The translations under genes were made by a program, and so were the position numbers. This document shows positions 32,621 through 40,921 of a DNA stretch of 64,000 bases, in pieces. Source of the stretch: Alphaproteobacteria bacterium (GTDB taxonomy: Bacteria; Pseudomonadota; Alphaproteobacteria; Bin95); contig JACKII010000002.1 of NCBI GenBank assembly GCA_020638555.1, positions 62,001 through 126,000 of the forward strand, read 5' to 3'. Under the pieces are notes generated by a model that saw nothing but the letters and a program-made list of their open reading frames with translations, made no database searches and had not been told where the DNA came from. The first letter of the stretch is position 1; each line of letters begins with the position of its first letter.

Positions 32621-34450
32621 ATGAAATACAACAGAATTACGCGGGCTGCAGTTGTGTTTGGTGGAATAACTGCGTTAAGTTCGCCTGCCCTTTCCGATAA
32701 CATCGTTATTGGTATTATGGAGGGTTATGAGGCATTTGGCTTTGGCAATCCTGAAGACATTGCTAATTTGAACTCCAGTATACGAGACCAGTTGCGTGGT
32801 GAAAACTATTTCTCACGCATTTTCCAATGGGATGCAGTTGATGAGGCAACCAACTACTTTAATCTATTTCCCAATTCGCAAAATTATTTAATTGGGTACA
32901 GTAGGGGCGGGTATCAAGCGCTTCGCGTAGCTAATAATTTGGACCAACAAGACAAAAATATAAAAAGACTTGTGCAACTTGACCCCGTACGGTGTGGTGG
33001 GACTGGCACTTACGCTGCGGATAACGTGGCAGGATGTGCGGCTCTTAGTATAAATGATGTAGTCTCAAGTGGGCCTCAGATAGTTCCAGATAATGTAGAG
33101 GTGGCGAAGAATTTCTTCCAGACTGGAGGAGGAATAACTGGTGAAAGAAATGTTACTGGATCTGAAAATATTAACGCAAATATTATGTTTGGGGACGCAT
33201 CCATAAATCATAGTACGATTGATGGAAGCCCGGACATTCGTGATTACATTGTATCCGATTTGAAATCATTAGCTGATAATAATGTGATAATGTCAGGCCT
33301 CGGTGGTGATGCTGGTTATGGCACTTTGGCAATGACACGCAATGATGATGGCTCGTCGTCGGAAATCACCTTGCCATTTTCTATTAACTTGAATGGCAAC
33401 ATATATGATCGGATGTTTATCAACAACAATGGGAATGTAACATTTGGTGACGATTACAGAGCATTCACCCCGACAGGGTTTAGCAATCTTCCGGTTGATA
33501 TGATTGCCCCATATTGGGGAGATGTGGACACGCGATGTGCAGATTGCGGCGAGGTCTATTTAGCTGTGCCAACTGCTGATACAGCTGTGGTAACTTGGAA
33601 CGAAGTGGGTTTTTATGCAGCGGATGCCAGCAAGAAAAACACATTCCAATTAATAATAAGAGATCGAAATGACCTCGTTGGAGACAACACAGATGTAGAA
33701 TTCCGATATGGTCAATTAGAGTGGACGACAGGAGATGCAAGTGGGGGTGCAAATGGTTTAGGTGGGACGCCGGCGTTTGCAGGTTACACTGGTGGGCCGA
33801 ATGGAGCGCCACAGACACTGATTGGATCAGGTACCTCATCGGTACTAACACTAAACAGCCGCTCTAACATTAGTAACGATGGCGTGTGGTATTTCCCATT
33901 TCGCGATGGGATGGCGCCAGGCGTCACTCCGGACAATCCTTTATTGCCCGACGTTCAAGATGGTAATTGGGAATTCCAGTTTGTTACGACAGACGTGACA
34001 CAAGTTGTGTGGAGCGATCCGGAATTCGTGTTCGGCTATGATTTTGTGGGTCTGAATGGAACGCTTTTCAGGAGTGTTATATTTCCGATTTTGGGTGATA
34101 ACGCATACTCGTTGTGGTTTGGCGCACTCGATGATCCCATCTACTTTGCCGATGTCATTGGCGGTGTAGAGTATCTCTTTGCGGATATGGGATTTTTAAA
34201 TGGTGTCGATTTCTTTCGCGTAGAAGGGGTGGATTTGGATCTAATGCTAGATCCAAATGACGTAAATGGATTTGTTACAGGGTTGTCATTTATGAATACA
34301 GGTCTGGTTGAATGGTCGCAACGTCCTCTGGTCGTGCAAACTAGTGAACCACCAATTGTCATTGCTATGCTAATGTTAAGTGGTATAGCAGGTATAATGA
34401 CTAGAAGGCGTCGCAAGGATAAGAGACATAAAAATGAAAAGAAAAATTAG
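32621..34450 (+). CDS. Secreted hydrolase-like protein with NIDO domain and PEP-CTERM-like tail
   Basis: 609 aa with a cleavable-type signal peptide (about 1-25, ending SSPALSDN). Residues 28-215 look like a lipase-type alpha/beta hydrolase: nucleophile elbow G92-Y-S94-R-G96, Asp in QLDPVRCGG (D121) and His in GDASINHSTIDG (H197). Residues about 230-430 are a nidogen-like domain (LPFSINLNGNIYDRMFINNN, NLPVDMIAPYWGDVDTR, TVVTWNEVGFY-like). The end has SEPP, one hydrophobic helix (IVIAMLMLSGIAGIMT) and a basic RRRRK tail, resembling PEP-CTERM sorting signals. The gene is AT-rich. It overlaps the next gene by 17 bp. A surface-sorted adhesin or lipase is likely; the composite arrangement is unusual. 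Confidence 0.7.
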   Translation: MKYNRITRAAVVFGGITALSSPALSDNIVIGIMEGYEAFGFGNPEDIANLNSSIRDQLRGENYFSRIFQWDAVDEATNYFNLFPNSQNYLIGYSRGGYQALRVANNLDQQDKNIKRLVQLDPVRCGGTGTYAADNVAGCAALSINDVVSSGPQIVPDNVEVAKNFFQTGGGITGERNVTGSENINANIMFGDASINHSTIDGSPDIRDYIVSDLKSLADNNVIMSGLGGDAGYGTLAMTRNDDGSSSEITLPFSINLNGNIYDRMFINNNGNVTFGDDYRAFTPTGFSNLPVDMIAPYWGDVDTRCADCGEVYLAVPTADTAVVTWNEVGFYAADASKKNTFQLIIRDRNDLVGDNTDVEFRYGQLEWTTGDASGGANGLGGTPAFAGYTGGPNGAPQTLIGSGTSSVLTLNSRSNISNDGVWYFPFRDGMAPGVTPDNPLLPDVQDGNWEFQFVTTDVTQVVWSDPEFVFGYDFVGLNGTLFRSVIFPILGDNAYSLWFGALDDPIYFADVIGGVEYLFADMGFLNGVDFFRVEGVDLDLMLDPNDVNGFVTGLSFMNTGLVEWSQRPLVVQTSEPPIVIAMLMLSGIAGIMTRRRRKDKRHKNEKKN

Positions 34451-34991
34451 AAATGTGTCTGGGGTGATCGTGATATGTACGATTGCATTGGGGGCGGTAG
34501 CTGTGGCAATGGAAGAAAGTGGGTCAGAGCACGAGAAGCAGGTGTTGATGGAGCAATTGGAGCAAGAGGTGCTTCAAGGAGCGGGAGAGGCGGAAGACTT
34601 ACGTAATGATGCTGAGGCGCTGCAGCCGACCCACACGATATTTAATGGGTTATACCTAAATAATTTTGATAAATATGGAGAAGGTTGGGCGCTAGAAGCA
34701 AAGGTAATAGATAAGGTAGTCGCGGACGGGAGGATATTTGCGCTCGCAACATTCATTGTGAAGTATTACGAAAAGGGATTATGGAATAATAAATTAAATA
34801 AAAATAAATCAGAGATATTCGTAAAAGTGTACAAAAAAGAGAATGGAATTTGGGTGGATATCAGAGAAATAAGAAATCCGCCAAACCTAATGGGATTAAC
34901 AATAGGAGATGACGGGTGTGAATTAAGAATATTGCAAACAGACATTGTGCAAAGACCGGCGGCGATTATTGATATTGATTGTATCCGATAG
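34434..34991 (+). CDS. Exported or membrane-anchored partner protein, unknown family
   Basis: 185 aa. Starts with a basic stretch and a hydrophobic helix (VSGVIVICTIALGAVAVAM) that acts as signal peptide or anchor. A helical acidic segment follows (KQVLMEQLEQEVLQGAGEAE), then a beta-rich domain (GWALEAKVIDKVVADGRIFA, KSEIFVKVYKKENGIWVDIR). It overlaps the NIDO-domain gene by 17 bp, so the two are co-translated and probably act together outside the cytoplasm. AT-rich, no homology recognised. After its stop the sequence returns to the GC-rich VirD4-like region. Confidence 0.65.
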   Translation: MKRKIRNVSGVIVICTIALGAVAVAMEESGSEHEKQVLMEQLEQEVLQGAGEAEDLRNDAEALQPTHTIFNGLYLNNFDKYGEGWALEAKVIDKVVADGRIFALATFIVKYYEKGLWNNKLNKNKSEIFVKVYKKENGIWVDIREIRNPPNLMGLTIGDDGCELRILQTDIVQRPAAIIDIDCIR

Positions 34992-35099
34992 GTGTCACCA
35001 CAACCCCTCAAACCTACTCGACGCCGTCCATGTGTAGTGCGCGGGGTGCGTCTGGTTGAGCCGCTCCAAAGCAAGAGCAGCAAGATTGGACGGATACCG

Positions 35100-35217
35100 T
35101 GTAAATCTCTCGGTGGAACTTCAGATGGGCTTCGAGGCGAGGATCCATTTCCATATCCATCAGTTTGCCGCCCCTGCTTGTTGTCCACCGCCACCCGGCG
35201 CGTGCACGAATGCCGTG
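35100..35217. repeat. VirD4-like gene 3' end plus small gene start, copy 2
   Basis: Diverged match to 29895-30012. The small gene starts at 35161 (MDMEMDPRLEAHLKF on the minus strand) but soon loses similarity and has no recombinase after it, because the NIDO cargo and IS nest lie there instead. Confidence 0.75.
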
Positions 35218-35939
35218 AACGCATCGGTGCGCACGCCATCAACCATAACGCGGGCGTAGCACTCATAGTTGGCAAGGCCGGTAAGATTGCGCGGATTATC
35301 GATGGCCATCTGGTTGGCGAGAAATGGCGCGTCGGCAGCGCCGACCCGGAACACCATCAGGCTGCCGACGTTGCCCAACACCGCCGCCAAGAGGGGCCGC
35401 TCGACCTGCTCCAGGTATTGGTGGGCCAACGTGATGCCGATGCCGTATTTGCGCAACTGAGGCAGCATGGCCATCAGGCTGCCGCTTGAGAAGCTATGAA
35501 ACTCATCGACATAGACAAAGAACGGACGGCGCGTGGTGCTGTCCGCCCGGCTTAAGGCGGCATTAGCAATCCCCGAAAGGATCAAGCCGCCGAGCACGTT
35601 GGCCGTATCCGCTCCCAATCGACCAGCAGCCAAGTTGACGATGAGCGCCTGGCCTTCATCCATGATCCGCCGGAAACGGATTGGTTCGGTGGGTTCGCAT
35701 ACCGCTTGCCGCACCAAGGGGTGGGCCAGAAACGCGCCGAGCTTATTGGCGATCGGCGCGACCGCATCGGTGGCGTTCTTGTATCGAAGCGCCGTGTATT
35801 CCTGCTCCCAAAACCCGCGCACCTGCTCGTCGCTGAGCTCTTGCACCACCTGGCGCTGAAACGTAAGCGATGCGCACGCCCCACGTTGCTGATTGTGTGA
35901 TGGAGCGGTTGAAACGATCCTGATGAGAAGGATCGTGAG

Positions 35940-36359
35940 ATGAAACGTTTCGACCAAAACGACATCGGTTTGTTAGACGACGTTCGCGACCGTGTTACGC
36001 GAATGGAGGTTCTGGAGGGGCCGACCGGCCGTCGGTCTTGGCCGGACGATGTGAAGGCACGGATCGTGGCTGAGAGTTTCGAGCCGGGGGCACGGGTGTG
36101 CGATGTCGCCCGGAGCCATGGGCTGGCACCGCAGCATCTGTCGACCTGGCGGGGCCTGGCGCGAAAGGGAGAACTCGACGTTGCCATCGGGCATGACGAT
36201 CTTCCGGCCTTCGCCACAGTCGAGATCATGGAAGAAGGCACGGCGGGAACGTCTGTACTGATTGAGATCGAGGCCGACGGCATCACGGTCCGTCTTGGCG
36301 CCGACACGCCGGCCGATCGGATCGCCGAGATCGCCGCCGCCTTGCGCCTCGCCCGGTGA
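35940..36359 (+). CDS. tnpA: IS66 accessory protein TnpA
   Basis: 139 aa. Helix-turn-helix protein of the IS66 first-gene family: RRSWPDDVKARIVAESFEPG and VCDVARSHGLAPQHLSTWR. Required with TnpB for IS66 transposition. Its stop overlaps the GTG start of tnpB (GTGA). Confidence 0.9.
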   Translation: MKRFDQNDIGLLDDVRDRVTRMEVLEGPTGRRSWPDDVKARIVAESFEPGARVCDVARSHGLAPQHLSTWRGLARKGELDVAIGHDDLPAFATVEIMEEGTAGTSVLIEIEADGITVRLGADTPADRIAEIAAALRLAR

Positions 36360-36709
36360 TCGTTCCCTTCCAGGCGGTCAAGATCGTGATCGCAACCAAG
36401 CCGGTCGACTTCCGCAAAGGCCATGACGGCCTGGCCGCCTATGTCGAGAAGGAACTCGGGCTGAAGGCGCATTCCGGGATCGTCGTGGTCTTTCGTGCCA
36501 AGCGCGCCGACCGGATCAAGATCCTGGTCTGGGATGGAAACGGGCTTGTGCTGACCTACAAGCGGCTGGAGGCGGGGAAGTTCGCCTGGCCGGCGATCAA
36601 GGACGGTGTGATGCGGCTTTCGAAGGCGCAGTTTGAGGCTCTTTTCGAGGGGCTCGATTGGCGGAGGGTCCATGGCCGGCGGGTACGCCCGCCGCTCCTC
36701 ACGGAATAG
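36356..36709 (+). CDS. tnpB: IS66 accessory protein TnpB
   Basis: 117 aa. Matches the IS66 Orf2 family: VDFRKGHDGLAAYVEKELGL, VVVFRAKRADRIKILVWDGN, GLVLTYKRLEAGKFAWP. GTG start at 36356 overlapping tnpA. The C-terminal extension VHGRRVRPP is basic. Confidence 0.9.
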   Translation: MIVPFQAVKIVIATKPVDFRKGHDGLAAYVEKELGLKAHSGIVVVFRAKRADRIKILVWDGNGLVLTYKRLEAGKFAWPAIKDGVMRLSKAQFEALFEGLDWRRVHGRRVRPPLLTE

Positions 36710-36778
36710 CGGCGACGGAGTGAGTCAGGCGGTATCGCGAAGGCCATGGGCCGGCGATCCGGCGGTATAATCCATGGC

Positions 36779-38365
36779 ATGTCAGCTGCCCCAAGCGATC
36801 TCGACCTGAGCGTCCTACCGCCGGAATATCGGGCGGCCTTCGAAGCGCAGCAGGCACAGATTGCCGCCTTGAGCTCGGACAATTCCGCCCTGGCGGTATC
36901 AAACCGGCGTCTTGAAGCGCTGATCAAGGAACTGCGCCATGCGCTGCACGGCCGGACGTCGGAGAAGCTGACTGCCGATGAGCGCCAGCTTGCGTTTGAA
37001 GATCTCACGGTCGCGATCGAAGAGATCGAGGCCGCCTCGGAAGCGGCCCACGCGACGCCTTCAGCGTCGCGCCCGAGGCGCGCGCCTGTCAACCGCAACA
37101 TTGGCAACCTGCCAGAGCATCTGCCCCGGATCGAGGAGGTGATCGAGCCGGAAAGCCTCGAGTGTCCCTGCGGCTGTGGAAACATGCACCGGATCGGCGA
37201 AGACCGCACGGAGCGGCTCGACATTGTGCCGGCCCAGTTGCGCGTGATCGTCACCATCCGGCCGAAATACGCCTGCCGGACCTGCACCGACGGCGTGAGG
37301 CAGGCGCCGGCGCGGTCCTGGCTGATCGAAGGCGCGTTGCCCACGGAGGGCGCCATCGCCCACGTGCTGGTCTCGAAATATGCCGACCACTGTCCGCTTT
37401 ATCGCCAATCCCAAATCCTGGCGCGTTCGGGCATTCAAATCGACCGCTCAACGCTGGCAGGATGGGTCGGCAAGGCAGCCTTCCACCTCGGCCCTGTCGT
37501 CGATCGTCTGGCCGAGCACCTGAAACGGTCGACCAAACTCTTTATGGACGAGACCACGGCGCCGGTCTTGGACCCAGGCAAGGGCAGAACCAAGACCGGA
37601 TATTTTTGGACGCTGGCCCGCGACGATCGCCGCTGGGGCGGCCCGGACCCACCGGGCGTCGTCTACTTCTACGCACCCGGCCGCGGCGGCGGACATGCCG
37701 AGACCTTCCTGGACGGCTTCGACGGCATTCTCCAGATCGACGGCTATGCCGGCTACAACCGGCTCACTCGACTGTCGCGCAAGGGCGGCACTCCGCTCAC
37801 TGTCGCCCACTGCTGGGCGCATGCGCGGCGCAAGCTCCGCGAGGTCTTCGAACGCGACGGCTCGGCCATCGCCCGCGAAGGGCTCGAGCGCATCGCCGGG
37901 TTCTACGAGATCGAAGACGAGATCCGCGGTACCGATGCCGGCCATCGCCTCGCCGTGCGCCAGGCACGAACGGCGCACCTGGTCGCCGACTTCCGGGAAT
38001 GGCTGACCAGCGCCCGCGCGCGGGTGTCCGCAAAATCGCGCCTGGGCGAAAAGCTCGGCTACATCCACCGCCTTTGGGACGGACTGCAGACCTTCCTGAC
38101 CGACGGCAGGGTCGAGATCGACTCCAATGCCGTCGAGAACCTCGTGCGCCCGATTGCCCTCAACAGAAAGAATGCACTCTTCGCCGGCCACGACGAGGGC
38201 GCCAAAGCGTGGGGCCGGATTGCCTCCCTGATCGAAACGGCGAAGATCAACGGTGTCGAACCGTTCGCCTATCTGAAAGCGACACTCGAAGCGATAGCCC
38301 ACGGCCACCCCAACGACCGTCTCGACGAGCTCTTGCCCTGGAACTGGGCGTCAACGTCAAGCTGA
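36779..38365 (+). CDS. tnpC: IS66 transposase TnpC
   Basis: 528 aa from the ATG at 36779 (MSAAPSDLDLSVLPPEYRAA). N-terminal leucine-zipper-like helix, zinc-finger region (CPCGCGNMHRIGED, CRTCTD), then the DDE domain: KLFMDETTAPVLDPG, ILQIDGYAGYNRL, VAHCWAHARRKLREVFE, and C-terminal DSNAVENLVRPIALNRKN with the Glu. Intact, so it could act in trans on the damaged second copy at 43106-45621. Confidence 0.93.
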   Translation: MSAAPSDLDLSVLPPEYRAAFEAQQAQIAALSSDNSALAVSNRRLEALIKELRHALHGRTSEKLTADERQLAFEDLTVAIEEIEAASEAAHATPSASRPRRAPVNRNIGNLPEHLPRIEEVIEPESLECPCGCGNMHRIGEDRTERLDIVPAQLRVIVTIRPKYACRTCTDGVRQAPARSWLIEGALPTEGAIAHVLVSKYADHCPLYRQSQILARSGIQIDRSTLAGWVGKAAFHLGPVVDRLAEHLKRSTKLFMDETTAPVLDPGKGRTKTGYFWTLARDDRRWGGPDPPGVVYFYAPGRGGGHAETFLDGFDGILQIDGYAGYNRLTRLSRKGGTPLTVAHCWAHARRKLREVFERDGSAIAREGLERIAGFYEIEDEIRGTDAGHRLAVRQARTAHLVADFREWLTSARARVSAKSRLGEKLGYIHRLWDGLQTFLTDGRVEIDSNAVENLVRPIALNRKNALFAGHDEGAKAWGRIASLIETAKINGVEPFAYLKATLEAIAHGHPNDRLDELLPWNWASTSS

Positions 38366-39065
38366 TCGCTACGTGGGGCGCTCGCAGCGCTTACGCTGAA
38401 ACTCGGTGTCGATGAAGAGCGGCAGCACATCCCGTAGATCAGTGCGCGGTTGTTCGAGAAGCGCCAAAAGCGCGTAGCGCAGCAAATGCTCCATGCGCGG
38501 CCCCCAGGCATCGGCCCACTGCTTTTTCAAGGTTTCAATCAGCCCGGACACGACCAGCGGACGATGTTGAGCCGAGACGGTAGTGAGTGGGTTGTATCCA
38601 AACCGGCACTCCGGATCAGCTGGGTTCCAATACAGGCAATTAGGCACGCTGGCGGCCAATTCACTGGCGAGGTCGCCATGGGGATCTAAGAGGCACAATC
38701 CCTGGCCGGAGGCGGCGTCCTGGCGCGCCAATTGCCCGAGCAAGGTCGATTTGCCGACGCCGGTTTGTCCGACCAGGTACAGGTGTTGGAGGCGGTCGGT
38801 GACGTGCATGCCAAACGGTTTGCGCCCGCGGCGGAAATAGGCATCTCCAAGAATGGTCGAGATTGGGCGCATGTTCGATGCCCATCCTCACAGAAACTGA
38901 CTGTTCGCACGACCACCCGGCGCGTGCTGTCCCCAAGCATGCCGGGGGGTTTTGGTTCTTCGCGGCGGTGCCATACTACCGGCAGATCAGTTCTTTTAAG
39001 CGGACGTCTCCCTTGCCCTCGTGCGCCGGAAATCCTTCGGGCGTGCGTCGCAAGGGAGACTGCCT

Positions 39066-39398
39066 ATGAGTACCAGTGACACGTCAAAGATCGCGGCGCT
39101 GAACGATCAGTTCCGCACTACCGGCATCGGTGGACAATTTCTCATGTCCGCCGGGATTGCCGCTTTGCCTTATGCAGAGCTGGCGGCGATTATGTACCGC
39201 GTGCGCAATTTCGCGGACTTCACGCCGGATAATGATCCCCATGGCGAACATGATTTCGGCTCGTTCACCTTCGGAGCCGAAACGATCTTCTGGAAAATCG
39301 ATTGCTATGACCCGTCATTGCAATTCGGTTCCGAAGATCCGGCCAATCCAGAGGTCACCGCCCGCGTGCTCACGGTGATGTTCGCGCGTGAATACTGA
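39066..39398 (+). CDS. DUF3768-family protein
   Basis: 110 aa. Family hallmarks: IAALNDQFRTTGIGGQFLMS at the start, then FTPDNDPHGEHDFGSF and FWKIDCYDPSLQFGSEDP, ending TARVLTVMFAREY. These proteins are common on alphaproteobacterial plasmids and islands; function unknown. ATG at 39066 follows GGGAGACTGCCT. A good terminator follows at 39406-39439. Confidence 0.93.
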   Translation: MSTSDTSKIAALNDQFRTTGIGGQFLMSAGIAALPYAELAAIMYRVRNFADFTPDNDPHGEHDFGSFTFGAETIFWKIDCYDPSLQFGSEDPANPEVTARVLTVMFAREY

Positions 39399-39405
39399 CC
39401 GCATG

Positions 39406-39439
39406 CCGCCACCAGCGTCTTCTACCTGGTGGCGGTTTT
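39406..39439 (+). terminator. Rho-independent terminator after DUF3768
   Basis: CCGCCACCAG and CTGGTGGCGG form a perfect 10-bp stem followed directly by TTTTGTGTTTT. Confidence 0.85.
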
Positions 39440-39800
39440 GTGTTTTGGGGGTGTGGACAGTGAGGTCAGGCGATGCGGATTCGGAATCGTCAAATCGGCT
39501 ATCCGGTCAGGCAGCCTCTGCCAATCGGCTGGCGCATGGTCCGTGGCAAGGCGATTGCACACGGCGGGTGGTAGACAGGGTTTGGTCGCTTGCTAAGCTA
39601 TTGATAACCAGTGGATAACCCTCCCGGTATACCTTCCATCCGCACGCCCGAACGCTGACGCAATGGCTCCCGCCATTGCGTTTCTCGTTATTCCTTCGGG
39701 CGTTGTGTGGATGGGCTTCCGGCGCACATGCCGGGTGGTTTTGGTTGGAGCTCCTGGTCGATAGAGTACGGGCGTTATCCAATTAAGTTCTTCTTTGCAT
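39440..39800. other. Non-coding stretch upstream of the XRE gene
   Basis: About 360 bp without a gene. It contains GATAACCAGTGGATAAC at about 39602 and a perfect 10-bp hairpin at 39658-39681 (ACGCAATGGC, GCCATTGCGT). It also holds CATGCCGGGTGGTTTTGGTT at about 39728, nearly repeated at about 38940 upstream of DUF3768 (CATGCCGGGGGGTTTTGGTT). The repeated motif may be a shared promoter or regulator site. Confidence 0.45.
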
Positions 39801-40154
39801 ATGAAAAATGATCTCGCCCTTGATCTAAAAGTAACCCGCCGGAAGTCCGGCCTTACCCAAGCCGACTGCGCCCATCTCTTATCAATCGACCGTGCCGGGA
39901 TTTCCAGGATGGAGCGTGGCGACCGCCTGCCAACCGTATCTGAGGCCTGCCGTCTGTCGCTCATTTATGACCGGCCCCTTGATAGCCTCTTGGTTGCCGA
40001 AAAACTGCTGGCAGCCCGTGAACTGGGTGGACGGCTCTCGAGTTTGCCCATGCCGCCCGTGCGCTGGATCAGCACCTTTAACCGTCAACACACGCTCACC
40101 TCCTTGAGCGAGCGGTTGATCAGAACCGAATATGGGGACTTCGGCACAGTATGA
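39801..40154 (+). CDS. XRE-family helix-turn-helix regulator
   Basis: 117 aa from the ATG at 39801. The HTH occupies residues 6-60: LDLKVTRRKSGLTQADCAHL, LLSIDRAGISRMERGDRLPT. The rest is a helical tail with a Pro-rich segment (SLPMPPVRWIS). The gene runs 23 bp into the RuvC-like gene in another frame, so the two form a unit. Likely represses its own operon. Confidence 0.85.
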   Translation: MKNDLALDLKVTRRKSGLTQADCAHLLSIDRAGISRMERGDRLPTVSEACRLSLIYDRPLDSLLVAEKLLAARELGGRLSSLPMPPVRWISTFNRQHTLTSLSERLIRTEYGDFGTV

Positions 40155-40599
40155 ACGCATCCTATCGTTTGCTGTATCGACTGGGCAGATGGCGATCGTC
40201 TTTGTGGCGCACGGGAAGCTACGGGACTGGCAGATGTGGCGGCAAGTTACCGATTGCCCGACGAAGGCTCGCTCAAAGCTGCGCGTGCTCATTGCCACCT
40301 ATGACCCGGACCTAATCGCCTGCGAAGATCCCGGCCAAGGCTGCCGCAAGCGCGGCAAAAGCCTCAGGCTATTGCAGACGCTGGTGCAGGCGGTAGCGGA
40401 TGAACCGATCCGCCATGTGAAGCTGCCGCGGCCCCGGCAGTATCGAACCCGGTATGAAGAAGCCAAGGTGCTGGCGCAGCGGTTCCCGGAGATCAGCGCC
40501 TGGTGCCCGGAGCCGCGGAAGAGTTTCGAGAAGGACGCCAAAAACCTGACGTACTTTGAGGCATTGGCATATGCGGCTGAGGTTCTGGACAGGTTGTAA
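40132..40599 (+). CDS. RuvC-like resolvase-family protein with altered active site
   Basis: 155 aa, RNase H fold as in the RuvC-like proteins of plasmids and islands. Strand 1-2 hairpin: ILSFAVSTGQMAIVFVAHGK followed by LRDW, where the family has ILxIDPTT; the first catalytic Asp is Ala here. The next acidic residues are kept: DLIACEDPGQGCRKRGKSL. The C-terminal helix has AKVLAQRFPEISAWCPEPRK and TYFEALAYAAEVLD, where the last catalytic acidic position could be E563-like in FEAL. It overlaps the XRE gene by 23 bp. Possibly a catalytically dead junction-binding protein. Confidence 0.7.
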   Translation: MGTSAQYERILSFAVSTGQMAIVFVAHGKLRDWQMWRQVTDCPTKARSKLRVLIATYDPDLIACEDPGQGCRKRGKSLRLLQTLVQAVADEPIRHVKLPRPRQYRTRYEEAKVLAQRFPEISAWCPEPRKSFEKDAKNLTYFEALAYAAEVLDRL

Positions 40600-40615
40600 A
40601 GCTTAGTGAAAGGAA

Positions 40616-40645
40616 AAGACTGCCCAGACTTGGGCAGCCTTCTAT
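40616..40645. terminator. Bidirectional terminator between convergent genes
   Basis: CTGCCCA and TGGGCAG pair around GACT, with AAAAGA before and CCTTCT after. It lies between the RuvC-like gene and the converging small membrane protein gene. Confidence 0.65.
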
Positions 40646-40654
40646 GTGAGTTCT

Positions 40655-40822
40655 CTAGTCATCTTCTAGCGAGTGCTCGGCTCGAACGCCGCATGCATAG
40701 ACGATTGAGACCATCACTAATGCGACGGAATTAGGGACCCATAGCTCGGGTATCCCGAACACTAGCGCCCAAATCTCAATCACGATAAAGGGCCCCACGA
40801 AGAACAGAAAAATATATGGCAT
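40655..40822 (-). CDS. 55-aa two-helix membrane protein
   Basis: ATG at 40822 has GGAG seven bases upstream. Two hydrophobic helices (MPYIFLFFVGPFIVIEIWAL and VALVMVSIVYACGV) around a polar turn, ending acidic (HSLEDD). The open frame extends to a TTG at 40903 but lacks a ribosome site there. No family recognised. It follows two other membrane-protein genes on the same strand, about 100 bp away. Confidence 0.5.
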   Translation of the reverse strand: MPYIFLFFVGPFIVIEIWALVFGIPELWVPNSVALVMVSIVYACGVRAEHSLEDD

Positions 40823-40921
40823 CGCGCACTCCAATTTAGATCCTCTGATCCAACAAACCAGCTCAACGCTGCACTTGTTGGATAAATCAACCAAATGATG
40901 CAAATTACATTGACAAAGATT

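Larger units (their letters stand above)
35863..38394 (+). mobile_element. IS66-family element, copy 1
   Basis: 2532 bp with inverted ends GTAAGCGATGCGCACGCCCC and the complement of GGGGCGCTCGCAGCGCTTAC, flanked by the 8-bp duplication GCTGAAAC (35855-35862, 38395-38402). It carries all three IS66 genes intact. Confidence 0.95.
35160..38872 (-). pseudogene. VirD4/TraD-like DNA-transfer ATPase, split by IS66
   Basis: N-terminal part 38872-38395, C-terminal part 35854-35160 plus one copy of the 8-bp target. Excision restores a 390-aa protein reading LFIDTEFQRQVVQELSDEQ across the junction. Walker A is GQTGVGKST (about residue 37) with LLDPHGDLASEL as the next strand. The C-terminal part has FFVYVDEFHSFSSGS (Walker B-like), LRKYGIGITLAHQYLEQV and a G-rich end (HAPGGGGQQ). 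Such ATPases couple plasmid or island DNA to a transfer channel. The split makes it non-functional, another sign the island is immobilised. Confidence 0.88.

Noticed and set aside
33480..33851. 123-codon minus-strand frame in the NIDO gene
   Set aside because: Antisense within a long gene that has a signal peptide, active-site motifs and a ribosome binding site; the shadow is His/Leu-rich without features.
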